Shown: positions 44,790-56,329 of the stretch, piece after piece | How the letters are laid out: every line of letters begins with the position of its first letter | Numbering within the stretch: position 1 is the stretch's first letter | Origin: Laetiporus sulphureus 93-53 | Taxonomy: Eukaryota > Basidiomycota > Agaricomycetes > Polyporales > Laetiporaceae | Direction of reading: 5' to 3' | NCBI RefSeq assembly: GCF_001632365.1 | Contig: NW_024468514.1 | Coordinates: forward strand, 925,803 to 989,802 | DNA length: 64,000 bases | Translations under genes and position numbers: made by a program | The notes under the pieces: generated by a model | Database searches by the model: none | Seen by the model: the letters and a program-made list of their open reading frames with translations, nothing else | What the model was told of the DNA's origin: nothing

Positions 44790-45530
44790 ATGCCCTCCAG
44801 CGTTTGTTGGACTGCCACCTCAGTCAGAATTGAGGAAGAGAAAACGGCGATGTACGCTAACTATTTGCCCCGGGCCCAGCTCGTTCCGGCCCATTCCACC
44901 GCCGTGCTCGTTCAAGCTAGCGATGCCGCCCGATTGCGACACTCCTCTTCGAGCGCGTGCGCTCCTGGTCATCTCCGAGCTAAACCCCCAAGGCACACTG
45001 TGCCGTACTCCTGCCCCCGTAAACCCTCGTCCCTGCCTTCCACCCACGCCTGTCCATCGGCATCTGGCTCCGTAGCCCGTTCAGTTGGCGCACGTACTTG
45101 CTATACCGCGCGGCCCGCGGTGTCGGTGATTCGGTATATTTCCGGAGACCTGTAGCGTGCCGCTCGCGCTCGGTGGGCGTGACGCATTCCCACCTCAGGC
45201 GGCCGGTTCTTGGCGCGGTCCCGTTGCATGCTCTCCGCGCTCCGTGTGCCCCGGGCACCCATCGGCGCCCTCCCTGGAACTTTCCCTGGCTCGAGTCCCC
45301 GACGCGTTCCATTGCGCGATCCTCGACGCTTCCGCCGCTTCTCCCAACCGCGCTCCCTCGCCCGACGTCACGACGCACATCCCGGTGCTCATGCCTCTGC
45401 TGCCCGTACTCTTCTTGACACCCTGGCTTCCCTACCTCCCTCCTGTGCCATCCGGTGACCTTCCCAGATATGATGAGCTCACCTGGTACTCTGTTCTGCT
45501 ATCTATATGAATATGGGTGCTGTCAATCGA
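44790..45530. other. GC-rich island of unknown origin
   Basis: About 740 bp with clearly higher GC than its surroundings, unlike both duplicated blocks that it separates. Frames up to about 118 codons exist on the plus strand (45157-45510), rich in Pro/Ala/Ser/Arg, in overlapping alternative frames as expected for GC-rich non-coding DNA. I see no domain or splice pattern. Possibly a fragment of another element or a captured gene piece. Confidence 0.4.
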
Positions 45531-45554
45531 TGGCGTCGAGCTCAGCAGTGAGTC

Positions 45555-45755
45555 TTGCGGCCGTTTGAAAGGCTCTTTCGAATCAGATTCTTCGATGAAT
45601 GACACACCAGGAGGAATAGAGAACACCTGAACAAATACAGTGAACGTAAAGAACGAGACGAATATGGAGGTCTTCGTGGTCTATGCAACCCTGGCAAGAG
45701 AATCAGGAACCAGGAGAGCTGCTAGGCAAAGTACTGGCCACTGACCTCGGAGTGC
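45555..45755 (+). mobile_element. Fragment shared with the hAT-related sequence at 33835-34010
   Basis: About 180 bp align with the hAT relic: GGCTCYTTCGAATCAGA, then ATGGAGGTCTTCRTGG, CTGGCAAGAGARTCA, and GCTGCTAGSCAAAGTAC. It lies right at the left border of the unknown gene in the duplicated block, so it may mark a breakpoint. Confidence 0.65.
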
Positions 45756-45787
45756 AAATCCGCCTCGATGACATGAACCTAATATTA

Positions 45788-46492
45788 TTATTCTATGTCC
45801 TTTGATAAGGAAAACTTGACGACATGACGATATAGGTCTCTCCTGAGATTGACATATTGATCAATGATGAATACTCTTTGGCACACCATGAGATGTCGGG
45901 AGCACAGGAGCTGAGTGTGATGGCTGTTTAACCTCAAAGGCCATAATGATAGAAAACAATAGATGTCGTTGTCACATCCCCAACCACTGCAATTAGTGTT
46001 CCGTTCCGGATGTGACCCCAAGGACCCAATTGGGTCTCCGTGTACCGCCTGCGCTTGAGAAGAACTTGTAATAATTAACCACGCCAATGGCTCAAAAGTG
46101 TTCCAGTTACCTCCATAACGATCAAGCGGAGGCAATTCGGGCTCAGAAGCGTCCGTGCTATCAAAGCGCGTGAGAGCCTTCTTCGCTTCTACGAGGCCAC
46201 TTGCGAGTCTTTCTGTCAATGCGTCTACCGCGAAGCTCGCGATCGTCTCATTCGCCTCCACGGACAGGTCTTCCGGCCGAACCCGTCCTGGACACAGCTT
46301 ATCACCTGTCCCGTTGAACTTCAGCTGCACCCCTATTGGACCTATTTCGACGATGGACACCGAAAAAGAGGTGACATGCCTGGCACGTCCGCTTGTAATC
46401 GTCGATGTCAGAGAGCGGCGAGAAGCAGCGAAAATGCACAAGTAGCGTCGACTTGATAGATCCACAGTTGAGACGCCTCGGAGCAGATTCAT
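45788..46492 (-). CDS. Hypothetical protein of unknown function
   Basis: An uninterrupted minus-strand frame of 234 codons starting at the ATG at 46492. The middle part (VSIVEIGPIGVQLKFNGTG, then EANETIASFAVDALTERLAS, and ELPPLDRYGGNW) looks like genuine protein and is conserved in the decayed copy at 38.4-38.8 kb. The sequence after YGG may be intronic, since GTAACTGG could be a donor; in that case the true C-terminus differs. I do not recognise the family. It lies about 1.2 kb beyond the 3' end of the siderophore transporter, on the same strand. Confidence 0.35.
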   Translation of the reverse strand: MNLLRGVSTVDLSSRRYLCIFAASRRSLTSTITSGRARHVTSFSVSIVEIGPIGVQLKFNGTGDKLCPGRVRPEDLSVEANETIASFAVDALTERLASGLVEAKKALTRFDSTDASEPELPPLDRYGGNWNTFEPLAWLIITSSSQAQAVHGDPIGSLGSHPERNTNCSGWGCDNDIYCFLSLWPLRLNSHHTQLLCSRHLMVCQRVFIIDQYVNLRRDLYRHVVKFSLSKDIE

Positions 46493-47700
46493 TTGAGACC
46501 TCTTCCCTACAAGTCTGTCTCGCGTGACGAGTGGGCGAAACTCCTCTTTTTAAGCATCTGATGCCTACGCAAGTTGCTGTATGGTGGTTCGCATTCACGA
46601 AGAGATTGAAAACAGGGCGACATCTTCATCCGCGAACGAAAAGGGGTTGGTAAACGAAGGTGGCACTAGTATCACATCAAGCTCAGACTGACACGCTTCC
46701 TGAGAGGAAAAGCCGCCGCACGAAAAGACGTCCGGACACAGATGTGAACTGAGTAGAGGTTCCCTTGTAGCGGCTTGAAATATAGTCAATAGCTGAAAGC
46801 TGTTTTCCGTCTATGAGCTGCTCTTAGCACAGACCGAGCTTGTGCAACAGTAGCCGTTGTTACACTGGCCCTATCTGTTAATTGGGCAGAGAGCATACCA
46901 GCCATCATTTAGAGGAGGACTGTCATCTTCTACAGTCGCTTCCAATTCTCAGCTCCTTCTGCGAGAGCTATCCAACGTGTCGAGAGGGTTTGTTTGCCGG
47001 GAGCCTGGCGAGTTGCTGGAGGGTTATTAATAAACTGTGGCCCGGTTCTGCGCGACGTAGAGAATGATCCCGGTGCCATGCTGCGCGCATTTTCCCTCTG
47101 ATGACTGACCATCATTCCCTTATTTTGATTGGCAATGTCGTTTAGAAAGATGCAAAGTCACATCCAGTCCAGCATCTTTTACTGACACTTAACGGAAGCA
47201 CGTTGTGTAACGGCGTTTGACCATGTTTTACGCGACCAAACAGTATGTAGGCGCTGAAGGCTGCTTGCGCGATGCGCTCAGCCGCAGGCTGTCGTGTTCC
47301 AATTGATACCACATTTACGACTCACTTTTATATGCATTTCTGTCTCGACTGGAAGAATCGCTTTAGATTCGCAAGCTACAGCGGCTCTGGGTCCGCTGAT
47401 CTTCCGGGATCCACCACTCTTGAACACCACCCTCTCGCGTACTTCCTCCCGCGCTTGTGTTTGTATCTCCTATGACATGCCTTCTACGAGGTGAGCAGCC
47501 ACTGTGATTCAGTTTTCAGCCTTTATTGAGTGCACAGCTATGATAGATTTGTTTACATTGAAACTTTAGTAAAACAGTAAGACCTGTGGGTGATTCTATG
47601 AAGGACCGCTTATATATGGAAGATACATGATACGCTTGCCGAAATAGCGCATACATTACATCAAGAACAGTAAACGGACCGATTGATACTAGTGTGGACC
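46493..47700. other. Intergenic, matching 38.9-40.68 kb
   Basis: Duplicated non-coding DNA between the unknown gene and the siderophore transporter. It holds the empty site of the foldback element (AAACTGTGGCCC, 47031-47042) and no gene that I can support. Confidence 0.5.
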
Positions 47701-50231
47701 TCAGTCTCGAGCCTCTTCGTCCGGCACAGGCTTCCCTGATACGTCTATTGCCTCCACAGCATTCTGCCTGCTATTCAGCTTGAAGTCTACCGTGCGCATG
47801 CGGTCAGTGCACATGTCCTTGGCAGCAAGAATTAGCAAACGTACTGCGAACAGCCAGCGCTGTCAGGAGCGGAACAACCGAGAGCACGATGGCAGGGATC
47901 AGCATCTCGTGCATTGCATCTCCATACGCAATACGGAGCTTGTCGCGGATGTCATCGGGATACGTGCGTGCGTACGTGTAAGAACCAATAACTTCCGTGA
48001 TGATTGTCGAGTTGAGCCCTTGCGCTTCCAGCTTGTCTGGCAGGACGTTGTTCCACATTGACCCGGATGCAGCTAGGCCGATCACGCCGCCGATTTCGGC
48101 GAACAACAGAATTGCGGCGGTTGCAACAGCCATGTCTGAGGAACGGGAGGGACGGAACGGTACGTCGTTGGCCTTAGCTATATGGTGCAAGCCTATGACA
48201 CGAACCTTGGTGGGGTACAGCACCCTGCGCGCCGACCTGCGAAGACATCGCAGCAATTCCTCCACCAGCACCTTGGATGATCTGCGTCATGACGAGCGCA
48301 GCGGTGTTGTAGTGAGAGCGTGCGTAGCTGCAATGATTATGGCGATCAGCGCCGGCCCAGTGGTAGAGTCAGTGCAGCGAAACTTACAACATAATTCCGA
48401 CACCGATCAGTCGAAGACCGAGCGAGCAAAACAGGGCCCACTTGTATCCGATGTTTCCTTGGAAGATGGCAACGACTGCGCCCCATAGGAGAGCGAAGAA
48501 CGTAAGACAGAGTGATTCTGGGGGAGATAGGGGCGGTGAGTGCCCATCTGTAGGTGAGTGAACGGTTACACATACGACAGTTGCTATAGTAGTTCATGTT
48601 CGTGACGCTCCAGTCCGTAACGACGTACGTGAACGTATAAAGATACGACCACTGGACAATGCGACTCGTGAGTGATGACTTAAACGATGCGATGCACCAC
48701 TTACTGTAAGATAGAAGGAGATAAAGTCAAACAAGCCGATGATGCACACAGCGAAGACAGTCCTGTTGGCGAACAGGCGGAAAGGGACAATTGGGAAGGC
48801 TGCGTGCTTGATCTCCCAGTATGTAAATACGGGAATGCAGATCACACCACCAATGACCATCATTGAGGGGACCATAGGATTCTTCCAGGTGATGGCTATC
48901 AACGAGACGTCAGGATGAGCCTCGGGGGGCAAGCAGCACAAAGGAGATCTACGCACTGGCGTACGTTCCGCCGGCCAGCACCAGGGGCAGGAAGATCAAC
49001 GTGATCGATGCGCCGAGGAAGAACATGCCAACGGCGTCGACCTCAATGGCGAAGTTCCACGCCTTTCGTAGGAATGTATCGCCCGCCACGGCGTCCCTGA
49101 CCACCAGGTTCATCTTCTTCGCACGGTGCTGTGCCCAAAAGAGAACCATGATGATAGGGCCGATGGCGAATACGAAGCACTGGAGGTGAGACGTTAGACC
49201 GGCACGACGTGGCGAGAAGGTACTCGACGAACAATGCAATAGATGCCATATCCCCACCGCCAGCCGAGGCGAGGGCTCGAGACGACCTGAGCTGCGATCA
49301 CGGAGCCGGCATAGAAATTGATGAAGTATGGCATCGAAGTTGCTGCGCTGACGAGGCCACGGTACTTCAGTGGTGTCAAATCAGCTGGAATAGGTGAAGG
49401 TCAGCTCCGCCGGAGGAACAGACGAACGGAAAGCCTACCGATAACGATTTGGATCGCGATCTGCAGGCCTGAGAACCCAATCTCGTAGATGACGAGACCG
49501 GCACCGAGCGTACCCATGTTCTGGGAGCTGGCGCAGATGATACTGGTGTAATTGGTACGTCAGCGCAGCGTTAGGCGGACGGATGAGCAGATGCACGACT
49601 TACTATCCCAAGCAGTAGAAGAAAAGGCAAACAGCATATGCTTCTGCCCGTCCAATGACGTCGGTAATCTTGCTGTTGAATTGGTGTGGTAAGTATGTGT
49701 GCGAAATTCTCAGTGACTGTGGTACTGACGCAAAGAAGGGCTTGCCCAGGGCCACTGTCGAGAGCGTGAGTTGGCTCTAGACAGCCAATTTGGGAGGCAG
49801 ACATACGTAGGATCGCCATGGCGCATTGAATGGCGCTGTACCAGTTTGCATGGCCGAATTCGTTTGTGGCATAGGTGCCCCACTCCCAGTTGGTGTTGTT
49901 GTCCAGGCCATACATATAACTGTGTAGGCGCTTGTTACGACAGCATTTAGGCAAGTCATGTTCATCAACGCATACCTGGCTAACACGATACCGCACCATA
50001 GTAACGTTTTGCTGATGGGCCCCCAAACCTGGTAGACATGGGTATAAGTTGCACGACGGTTAAAGAGGTCCGAAAGCTTACCGAAGCTGCTGCTTCGACC
50101 TTCCAAATGCCAGCTTGCTTTTGGACGAGCGTGGTCGGATGGGTCTCGCTCTCATACTCCTCTTTGGTCACCTTGGGAGACAGCTCAGGAGACGAGCCCT
50201 CATCTTGCTTCTTCTCGTTCTCCATGGTCAT
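47701..50231 (-). CDS. Siderophore-iron transporter, MFS superfamily (SIT family)
   Basis: Fourteen exons join in phase to 594 residues (50231-50082, 50028-49976, 49919-49807, 49754-49730, 49672-49604, 49542-49439, 49384-49233, 49179-48957, 48895-48705, 48651-48576, 48517-48388, 48327-48206, 48135-47845, 47786-47701). A soluble acidic N-terminus precedes about 14 membrane segments. SIT-type signatures: SYMYGLDNNTNWEWGTYAT, LGKPFFAKITDVIGRAEAY, ADLTPLKYRGLVSAATSMPY, GWRWGYGIYCI, IQGAGGGIAA, VPHQDMAV and the loop ending AYGDAMHEMLIPAIVLSVVP. Such proteins import ferric siderophores at the plasma membrane by proton symport; the substrate cannot be told. Two iron-GATA sites lie upstream. A truncated 3' copy is at 40.7-41.1 kb. 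A 25-nt exon 4 is unusually short but restores the LALGKPFFA frame. Confidence 0.9.
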
Positions 50232-50434
50232 TGTTCAGCTCGTCTCGAGGACGTACAAGCGACGACGAGACTGTCGGCAAGAAAAACTGTCAAGTATCCG
50301 GAGACGAGACGGTGAGAGGCCACCTACTAGGCGATATGGCTTATCACGCGTCCACTTTGTAGCGGAGCCGCTGACGGTGATGGCGAGGACTTCGACGAAG
50401 GTGAGGGCAGAAGAAGCGATGGATGGTGTCCTTT

Positions 50435-50443
50435 ATCAGATAA
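50435..50443. promoter_or_regulatory. Iron-responsive GATA site (ATCAGATAA)
   Basis: Exact match to ATCWGATAA, the extended site of fungal iron-repressive GATA factors (Urbs1/SreA/Fep1 class), about 205 bp upstream of the transporter ATG. The surrounding TTATCAGATAA presents GATAA on both strands. Confidence 0.7.
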
Positions 50444-50453
50444 TTTTTGGCCT

Positions 50454-50462
50454 ATCTGATAA
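50454..50462. promoter_or_regulatory. Iron-responsive GATA site (ATCTGATAA)
   Basis: A second exact ATCWGATAA, 10 bp from the first, about 225 bp upstream of the transporter ATG. A further TTATC lies at 50467-50471. The close pair suggests cooperative repression under iron-replete conditions, as in ascomycete and smut siderophore genes. Confidence 0.7.
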
Positions 50463-50479
50463 GATTTTATCCTGATGCC

Positions 50480-52890
50480 AAGTGCCATGCCCATCCGCAG
50501 TTTTGGTCGTACCTGATCGGACTGCTGCCCAATATGGCAACTGTGGCCTTTCCGCCACCGTCCGACTTCGGCTCCGTTCGTCCAATGCATAGGCGTGTTG
50601 CCGGCTCCGAATGCCAAGGTGCAGTTTATCCTGTGCTATGCTGCGACGTATCTGCACTCTCATGCTAAATCAATCCATGCGATGGACAGCGGCGAGGAGC
50701 TGTCGTGCGGTGAATTGCTCCCAATTTCCAGCAGATGGAGGTGTACTGTGACGGCCGGTATACGAGTTCTTTAGGCACCGGTCTTTGCCAACCAATTCTT
50801 GGGTGTCCTTCGTCATGATCCAGCGTGCGAAGTGCTGACGGATTGCGGGGGTTGATCGCTCAAAGGTCTGGATGCTGGAGTTTGTGCTGAAACATTGAGA
50901 CGGCCCAGGTTCCTGATTTCATGTGTCCAATGGTATGCAGAGATCCATACTGATTCACCGCATTCAAATGCACAGGCCCATACATCCAAGAGGAATGCCG
51001 ATCGATAAATATACAGCAACGCCGCCAATGAGGTCGACAACGACAAGGATGTTCCATTCCCCATCAATCAGCTGACCAATGGCTGTCTATCGCAGCATCG
51101 CCTCCAAACGCTTGGATGAGCTGGATTGGCTCAGTGCGCTCCTTCGGATCTCGCTGGAAAATTTGCTGCCGTCAGCCTGCCGTACACATTTGCGTTCGGC
51201 TATGCATTGCGCGGCGCGGCGCGATCGCTCGACGCAAATGCTTACGAACTTGCATCCCGTGGACCTTGGATGTATGTACCTGACCGGTAAACTGCATGTG
51301 GGCCTGCTACGATCGTCCATGCGGCTGAGCGCGCACCGCATTCGATATAGAACAAAGCTTACGCCTCTTCCTGAGGTCTTCGTTACTCTGTCGTGCTACC
51401 TTCATCTGTATAGCCTCAGATTTGGCCTGAAGCTATGTAAGGCATCAGGTTATAGTCAAGCTGACAGGCGAAGTCGGTCTGTAACGCAAAGCAGAACTGC
51501 TTTAGTGAACTACTCGAGCATCACCCTGGGGGGGTGTACAAGGTAAGTGATCGGCGAAGCGTACGTCTAGCATCTGTTCTCCTTCACGTGCTACGACTCT
51601 CACTATGCATCTAGCAATAATGCATCCTGCGCACAGCACACAGGTGATGGACCCGCACTGCATCTACGGCAGATGGCGCGGGCATCATGCCATTACCAAC
51701 AGCGCACCAAGAAAGAGGGGATCGAGAAGTCAAAATTGTCACGACGGGCCACCTCGTCTCTTTTATATGGATCGTGTCGCGACTGTCAACATCTTTGCAT
51801 AACTTAATACCGCTCTTTCATGAAGGTGGACCTGCAAAAAAAAGGTGGTGAGCGCTTAAAGGTTTTCCATGCTGTCGTCGTTCAATTTCACACTGGACGC
51901 TATGCAGACTAGTGAACTTGTCGACCGTCTTTCGCACCATCGATGATTCTTCGGTGGCATAATATTGCCAGTACGTGCTATGTTCTTAATCACTGGCGAC
52001 TATGGAGAACGACGATTCGGACGAACTTAGACGCCGCAGCCACGAATGCTTCCGACCACTCGCCTCGTACTCGTGCATGTGGCAGAGAGTCCGAGAGCTA
52101 TTCTTCATACGTCAGCGCTATTGCAGGCCGCAGTCAGCAGTTGTATTGGAGCGTCCCCCCTCCTCGCGTAAGCACGATCTGATAGCATAGCGCTCAAGCA
52201 CTAAGTGCATCCTTGTCCGCCTTTTTCGTTTGAGAGCCTGGGCTATTGGCACTGTAGGCGTCGTCTTCTTTCTTGTCGATCTTTCGCTGATTCAGGAAAC
52301 AGGGCAGATTATACTAGTCATCTGATGTGGAAACGTACACTGAAAGCATTGTTGATTTCAGTCCGAATAGGTGGAAGCTTCGTTTGTAACATGCCTTACG
52401 CCTACAATCTCCTCGTGGGCCGATTGATGCGATTGATACGGCAGGAATAGCACTTCATCTGTGCCTCACTTCGCTCGCCAGTGTAGTTCACGCCGTAGAC
52501 TTCTCCCCGCGGCTTCACGGTCGATCCACACATCATTATTCAGTTGTAGAGAGAGCCTTGCTTTTATTGGATATTTGACCATTCAAGGCTCTAAGACAGC
52601 CAGTTTCGTCACTGTCATGTGCGCATCGACGAGGACAAAGATTGTTCGCCGCTGCAGCGTTGGGTAAGAATTGGACACGTGTCAATGCTGGAGTAGTAAA
52701 ACATCACGGCTATTTTTAGGCGATTTTGTACTGTTACGCTTTTCAACCGCCAGAACAAAGAAGTCATTGCTATTTATTCAGTGAGCCTGATGTAGCCATG
52801 CAGAAATGCAATGGGTGACTGGCGTGCAATCTCATGCGACTTGATTGGCGACATGACAGCTCCTTGAGGCTCGTAAGCGACGGGCAGGTA
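50480..52890. other. Long stretch without a supported gene
   Basis: About 2.4 kb. The longest frame (51079-51546, plus, 155 codons) has an opposing shadow and no recognisable domain. Minus-strand fragments near 50.86-51.06 kb have protein-like composition (SSWMYGPVHLNAVNQYGSLH) but no family was identified. This may be a worn-out gene. Confidence 0.4.
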
Positions 52891-52894
52891 TCAC

Positions 52895-53203
52895 CTGCAC
52901 AGAAACAGCAGCGTGCGCGAGGTCCACTGCGAACTCATCGACACCGGGGTACTGGTTCGGCTTGAGGAGACCTCGAGTATCGCGCGGCCTCGTGATTCCA
53001 GCAGAGGTCATGTATCCCCAACTTGCACAGATCGTCGCGACGACGGAGATGCTCAATTTTATCCATTCCAGCCACCTCGACCGAATGAGAACTAATGACT
53101 CCACAGGAGTCCCTCGTTCATCGTGCAAGAACGACTGCTTCGAGTCATCGTCAGCCTCTGTGTCCGTAGACTCGCCGCAGTGGATAGGGAGGTACGACGC
53201 CAT
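52895..53203 (-). pseudogene. Truncated paralogue of the single-TM protein at 53.9-54.8 kb
   Basis: One exon of 103 codons from the ATG at 53203 (MASYLPIHCGES) to a donor CAG|GTGATA at 52894. It has the same plan as the neighbour: a short acidic cytoplasmic start, a membrane segment (IKLSISVVATICASWGYMTS) and the TRGLLKPNQYPG motif paralleling ARGLRKPDQHPN. No second exon could be found downstream (minus strand), so the luminal domain is missing. It may be a recent partial tandem duplicate. Confidence 0.6.
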
Positions 53204-53906
53204 TGATGCTGGCATGAGGTGATGAAGATAGTGCATGCTGCGCGTGGCTGGCCAGGCAGGTAGCGGGGCGTCGTTTCTCCATGAATTTAGGTACATAGTT
53301 GCCCGCTACATGAGCGGTTCGCTCTTCCTCTCACGCCCGTCTCCGGAATAGACTTGGCAAAATCCAGGCAGAGGGATGGAGATTGCAGGTACCAGTCGCG
53401 CCACCAGTGACAGTAATCACGTTAGGCCCAATGCATAGGATAAACTCTTACCGGACAGCTTGATCTGAGAAACTTCAGGAATCAGGATGCCATGACAGCG
53501 CTGCCTATTGATGGACCTTTCGATCACGGAACAGCAGTGGCCGCAATGATCGGTGGGACTATGAAATCCCGAAGCTCAGCCGTTCACTGGAATAGGTTGG
53601 GAGCCATTCTCCGATTGTCATACGTCCGGGACGTCGCGTCTGGAGCAGTCCGTGTCGTCGATGAAGCGGCTTCCGGTCCGGAAGTCGTGGATATGAACGA
53701 CATCCAAAGTGAATGATTCCGCAGTAACCCTACAAGAACTTCAAGCATGTCCGAGGATCGTTCAGAAAAACATACTCGTTTTAACCAGACTCTGGGGGGA
53801 ACTTCATTGCATTGCGAAAAAAAAGTGATTCGAGCATTTACTCTGCCTAAGCAAGCTGCACTACATCAAATGCTACAAGAACAGATTAAACAAGTAGTTT
53901 CACTCA

Positions 53907-54822
53907 TCACTCAACTGACTTACCTAGGGGAGGCTCGGAGAATATCTGATCAAATTCGATGTAGCACCCCTCGCAGGCAATCTCAACCGTATGCACTCCA
54001 GGACAATTGAATCGCGGGGTCGGGTCCATCGCTTGCCACCCATCGTCGTATGCGAACATCCCCTTCCTGTCCTGGAAGGGAATCCAGGAAACTGTGCCCA
54101 ATAAGGACACCCGTTCCGGACGTGTGTTCCAGCTCATGCTCGTGATGCGCCCGGGAGGAGTTGTCACATTCCAGACCTGGATGCCTGTAAAGTTGCCCGA
54201 GCCGGTCCAAGTCTTGAAGGGCGGAAGATCCGGCGTATCTTGAGGCACCACCCAGGCATCGATGTAGCAAAGGTCATATTCGTTCGGCACCATTCTCCAC
54301 TGATAGATCATGGTATCCTAGTGATATACGTTCAATGACGGAGATAACGTGAGGATGTTCAGCAGAACGTACAGTATCGCTGAGCACAACGTGAGGCCCT
54401 GGCGCATAGACTGCGTCCGGCATGGCTCTGTTCGCTCTGACGATTGTACGCGGAAAGATGACCTCCGGTCCTACATCATACCACTTTCTCAGTGACGTTT
54501 CAATGAGGCGGTTATACGCTCGGGACGAACCTTGCTTAGCGATCTGCTCGACCAAATCAAGGTTGGGGTGCTGGTCTGGCTTGCGGAGGCCTCGCGCATC
54601 CCGCGTCCTAATGATCGTACCAGTGCCAACATAGACCGAACACGCGCAGACCAATACGAAGAGAGATAACCCCAATGTGAGGAACTCAATCCACTTCGAT
54701 TGAGGCGGTGGCTCTACGGGTTCAGGACTGGTTCCGTTGCGAGGAAGGAGAGACTCCTTGAGATCATCTTGGGAGTCGACCTCTTCAGAGTCATGGCGTT
54801 GCAGGGGCAAGTAGGAGGCCAT
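53907..54822 (-). CDS. Single-pass membrane protein, uncharacterised basidiomycete family
   Basis: Two exons (54822-54373 and 54317-53907) give about 286 residues. An acidic N-terminus (MASYLPLQRHDSEEVDSQDD) precedes a membrane anchor (FLTLGLSLFVLVCACSVYVG), the motif TRDARGLRKPDQHPNLD, and a C-terminal domain with QWRMVPNEYDLCYI, ITSMSWNTRPERVSLLGTV and FNCPGVHTVEIACEGCYIEF. I recall many agaricomycete proteins with this layout, usually in tandem clusters and without known function. The 3' end is uncertain: a strong GTAAGT donor at LG|K near 53925 could lead to another exon. It lies between the truncated paralogue and the UstYa-like gene, all on the minus strand. Confidence 0.65.
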
Positions 54823-55479
54823 GGTGGTGAATGACTGCGTCGAGGTAGCGCTCTGGAGGCACACTGATAGACCATTCGGATGCGATCGACTGTAGTGCCG
54901 CCCATGCCAACCGTGGATGATACTTGGAGCCCGTCATGGGTAATTCCTCGCAAGGAATGCTTGTGATGTCAATGAAATCTCACGGATGTCTACCGTGTTT
55001 GGCCCGGACGAGAAGGAGCGACCAACATGGAACGGTCTGTACCATCATTGACAGTTTAGCGCTGATTAGGGACGCTGGAAGAAGAGGGCGATACCTCGTA
55101 CGGTCGCACACGGATCGCGTGTTCGTGCACGAGGGATGCATTGATGAGCACGATATGCACTGGCAGGCTTCCATTTGATCGGCGGATCAAGGTGAATCTA
55201 CGATTTGACGGGTCTCGGTTGTATTTTGGTTTGGAGACCCACAATTGGAGAGGCCGAAAGTTCGGCAACTCCTCGCCATGATGAAAGACAGGTCGCGCGG
55301 GATAGCCGCCACCGGAATTGGCTCGCCCTTTTCGAGTGAACAGAGCTTACATCTAGACAATCGCCGTTTCCTGAAACTTCCCATCAAATCTACTGCAACA
55401 TGTGACACCGCCGTGCGCCAAGATAAGCTCTTAAAACGACGAAGTGACTGCTGTTTCCCAGCGGGCGAACAAAGCCAGT

Positions 55480-56213
55480 CTACCAATGCGGGCCTTGCTG
55501 GTTGGCATTGACGAAGGCATAGACCTGGGTCCAGTCCTTGCACACATGATCCACACCAACGCCATCCGTGGAGCGCATCTTGCCATCGGGGTCGACGAGC
55601 AGCGGGTCGAGTGTGATATCGGATGCACAGAGTACGGCTTGCCGCATGTAGTTGAGGCAATGTCCGCTCTGTTTGTCCGGCGCCCTGTGGATGAGGGCCT
55701 TCCGCAAGGTGTTGAGGCAGTCGAGTTGTCGGAACATCGAGATACCAAATTCGCGCCCTGAAGGTTGATTATTGTCCATGTCACTGACGGGAACGTGATC
55801 AGAGTAGGACATGACATACCGTTGGATCCAAGGCGAACCGTTGCATTACCCTTCGGGAACTTTGTGAGCGAAAGCCACTCAGAAGGTGCCCTCTGGTTGA
55901 GAGAGATAGTGTAGTGGTCGCTGTTGTTGAATGTCATCGCGACTGTATCGAGTCTCACCGGCAGCTCGATCGGATGATCGTCTCCGATGTACGCTGACCA
56001 CGACTTCAACAGTCGTAAGAGGTCCAACAGAAATGACGTACAGTAACCGCTATCATCTACCGTGGTGCCGGCCACGAGCCACCAACCGGTGAGGATGTTG
56101 CACATCATGCTCACGGTGAGCGCAGCGAGCACACAGCAGCGCCATAAGACAGCAAAGGAGGGCAAGTAGCGATTGAGGAGCGTGATGGAGCGCTTAGTCG
56201 CTGAGAGCAACAT
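55480..56213 (-). CDS. UstYa-like (DUF3328) family protein
   Basis: Two exons (56213-55820, 55757-55480) join in phase to 223 residues. After an N-terminal membrane anchor (FAVLWRCCVLAALTVSMMCN) come the family signatures: GREFGISMFRQLDCLNTLRK, SGHCLNYMRQAVLCASDITLDP and DGVGVDHVCKDW. UstYa-type proteins are copper-dependent oxidases that cyclise fungal ribosomal peptides (ustiloxin, asperipin and others) or halogenate and oxidise other metabolites. The first histidine of the first HxxHC motif is replaced (QSGHC instead of HxxHC), so activity is uncertain. The start at 56213 is preferred because it puts the anchor near the N-terminus. I found no obvious repeat-type RiPP precursor within several kilobases. 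Confidence 0.8.
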
Positions 56214-56329
56214 GTTGAGGTGACAATGGTGGCTGCATGGGCAACTACACTCACCGAACGACATATCGAGTGGGATGGGGAGACTTGAGTGATGCCCTCG
56301 AAGGAGAGGGCATTCAATGGTGGTCACTT

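Noticed and set aside
51079..51546. Plus-strand ORF of 155 codons upstream of the siderophore transporter
   Set aside because: Comparable frames exist on the opposite strand, with no domain and no supporting signals.
53492..53716. Plus-strand ORF of 74 codons opposite the membrane-protein cluster
   Set aside because: Short, without domain or splice-supported extension; it may be chance in moderately GC-rich DNA.
55187..55660. Minus-strand ORF of 157 codons overlapping the UstYa-like gene
   Set aside because: Shadow frame of the real exon, which carries the family motifs in another frame.
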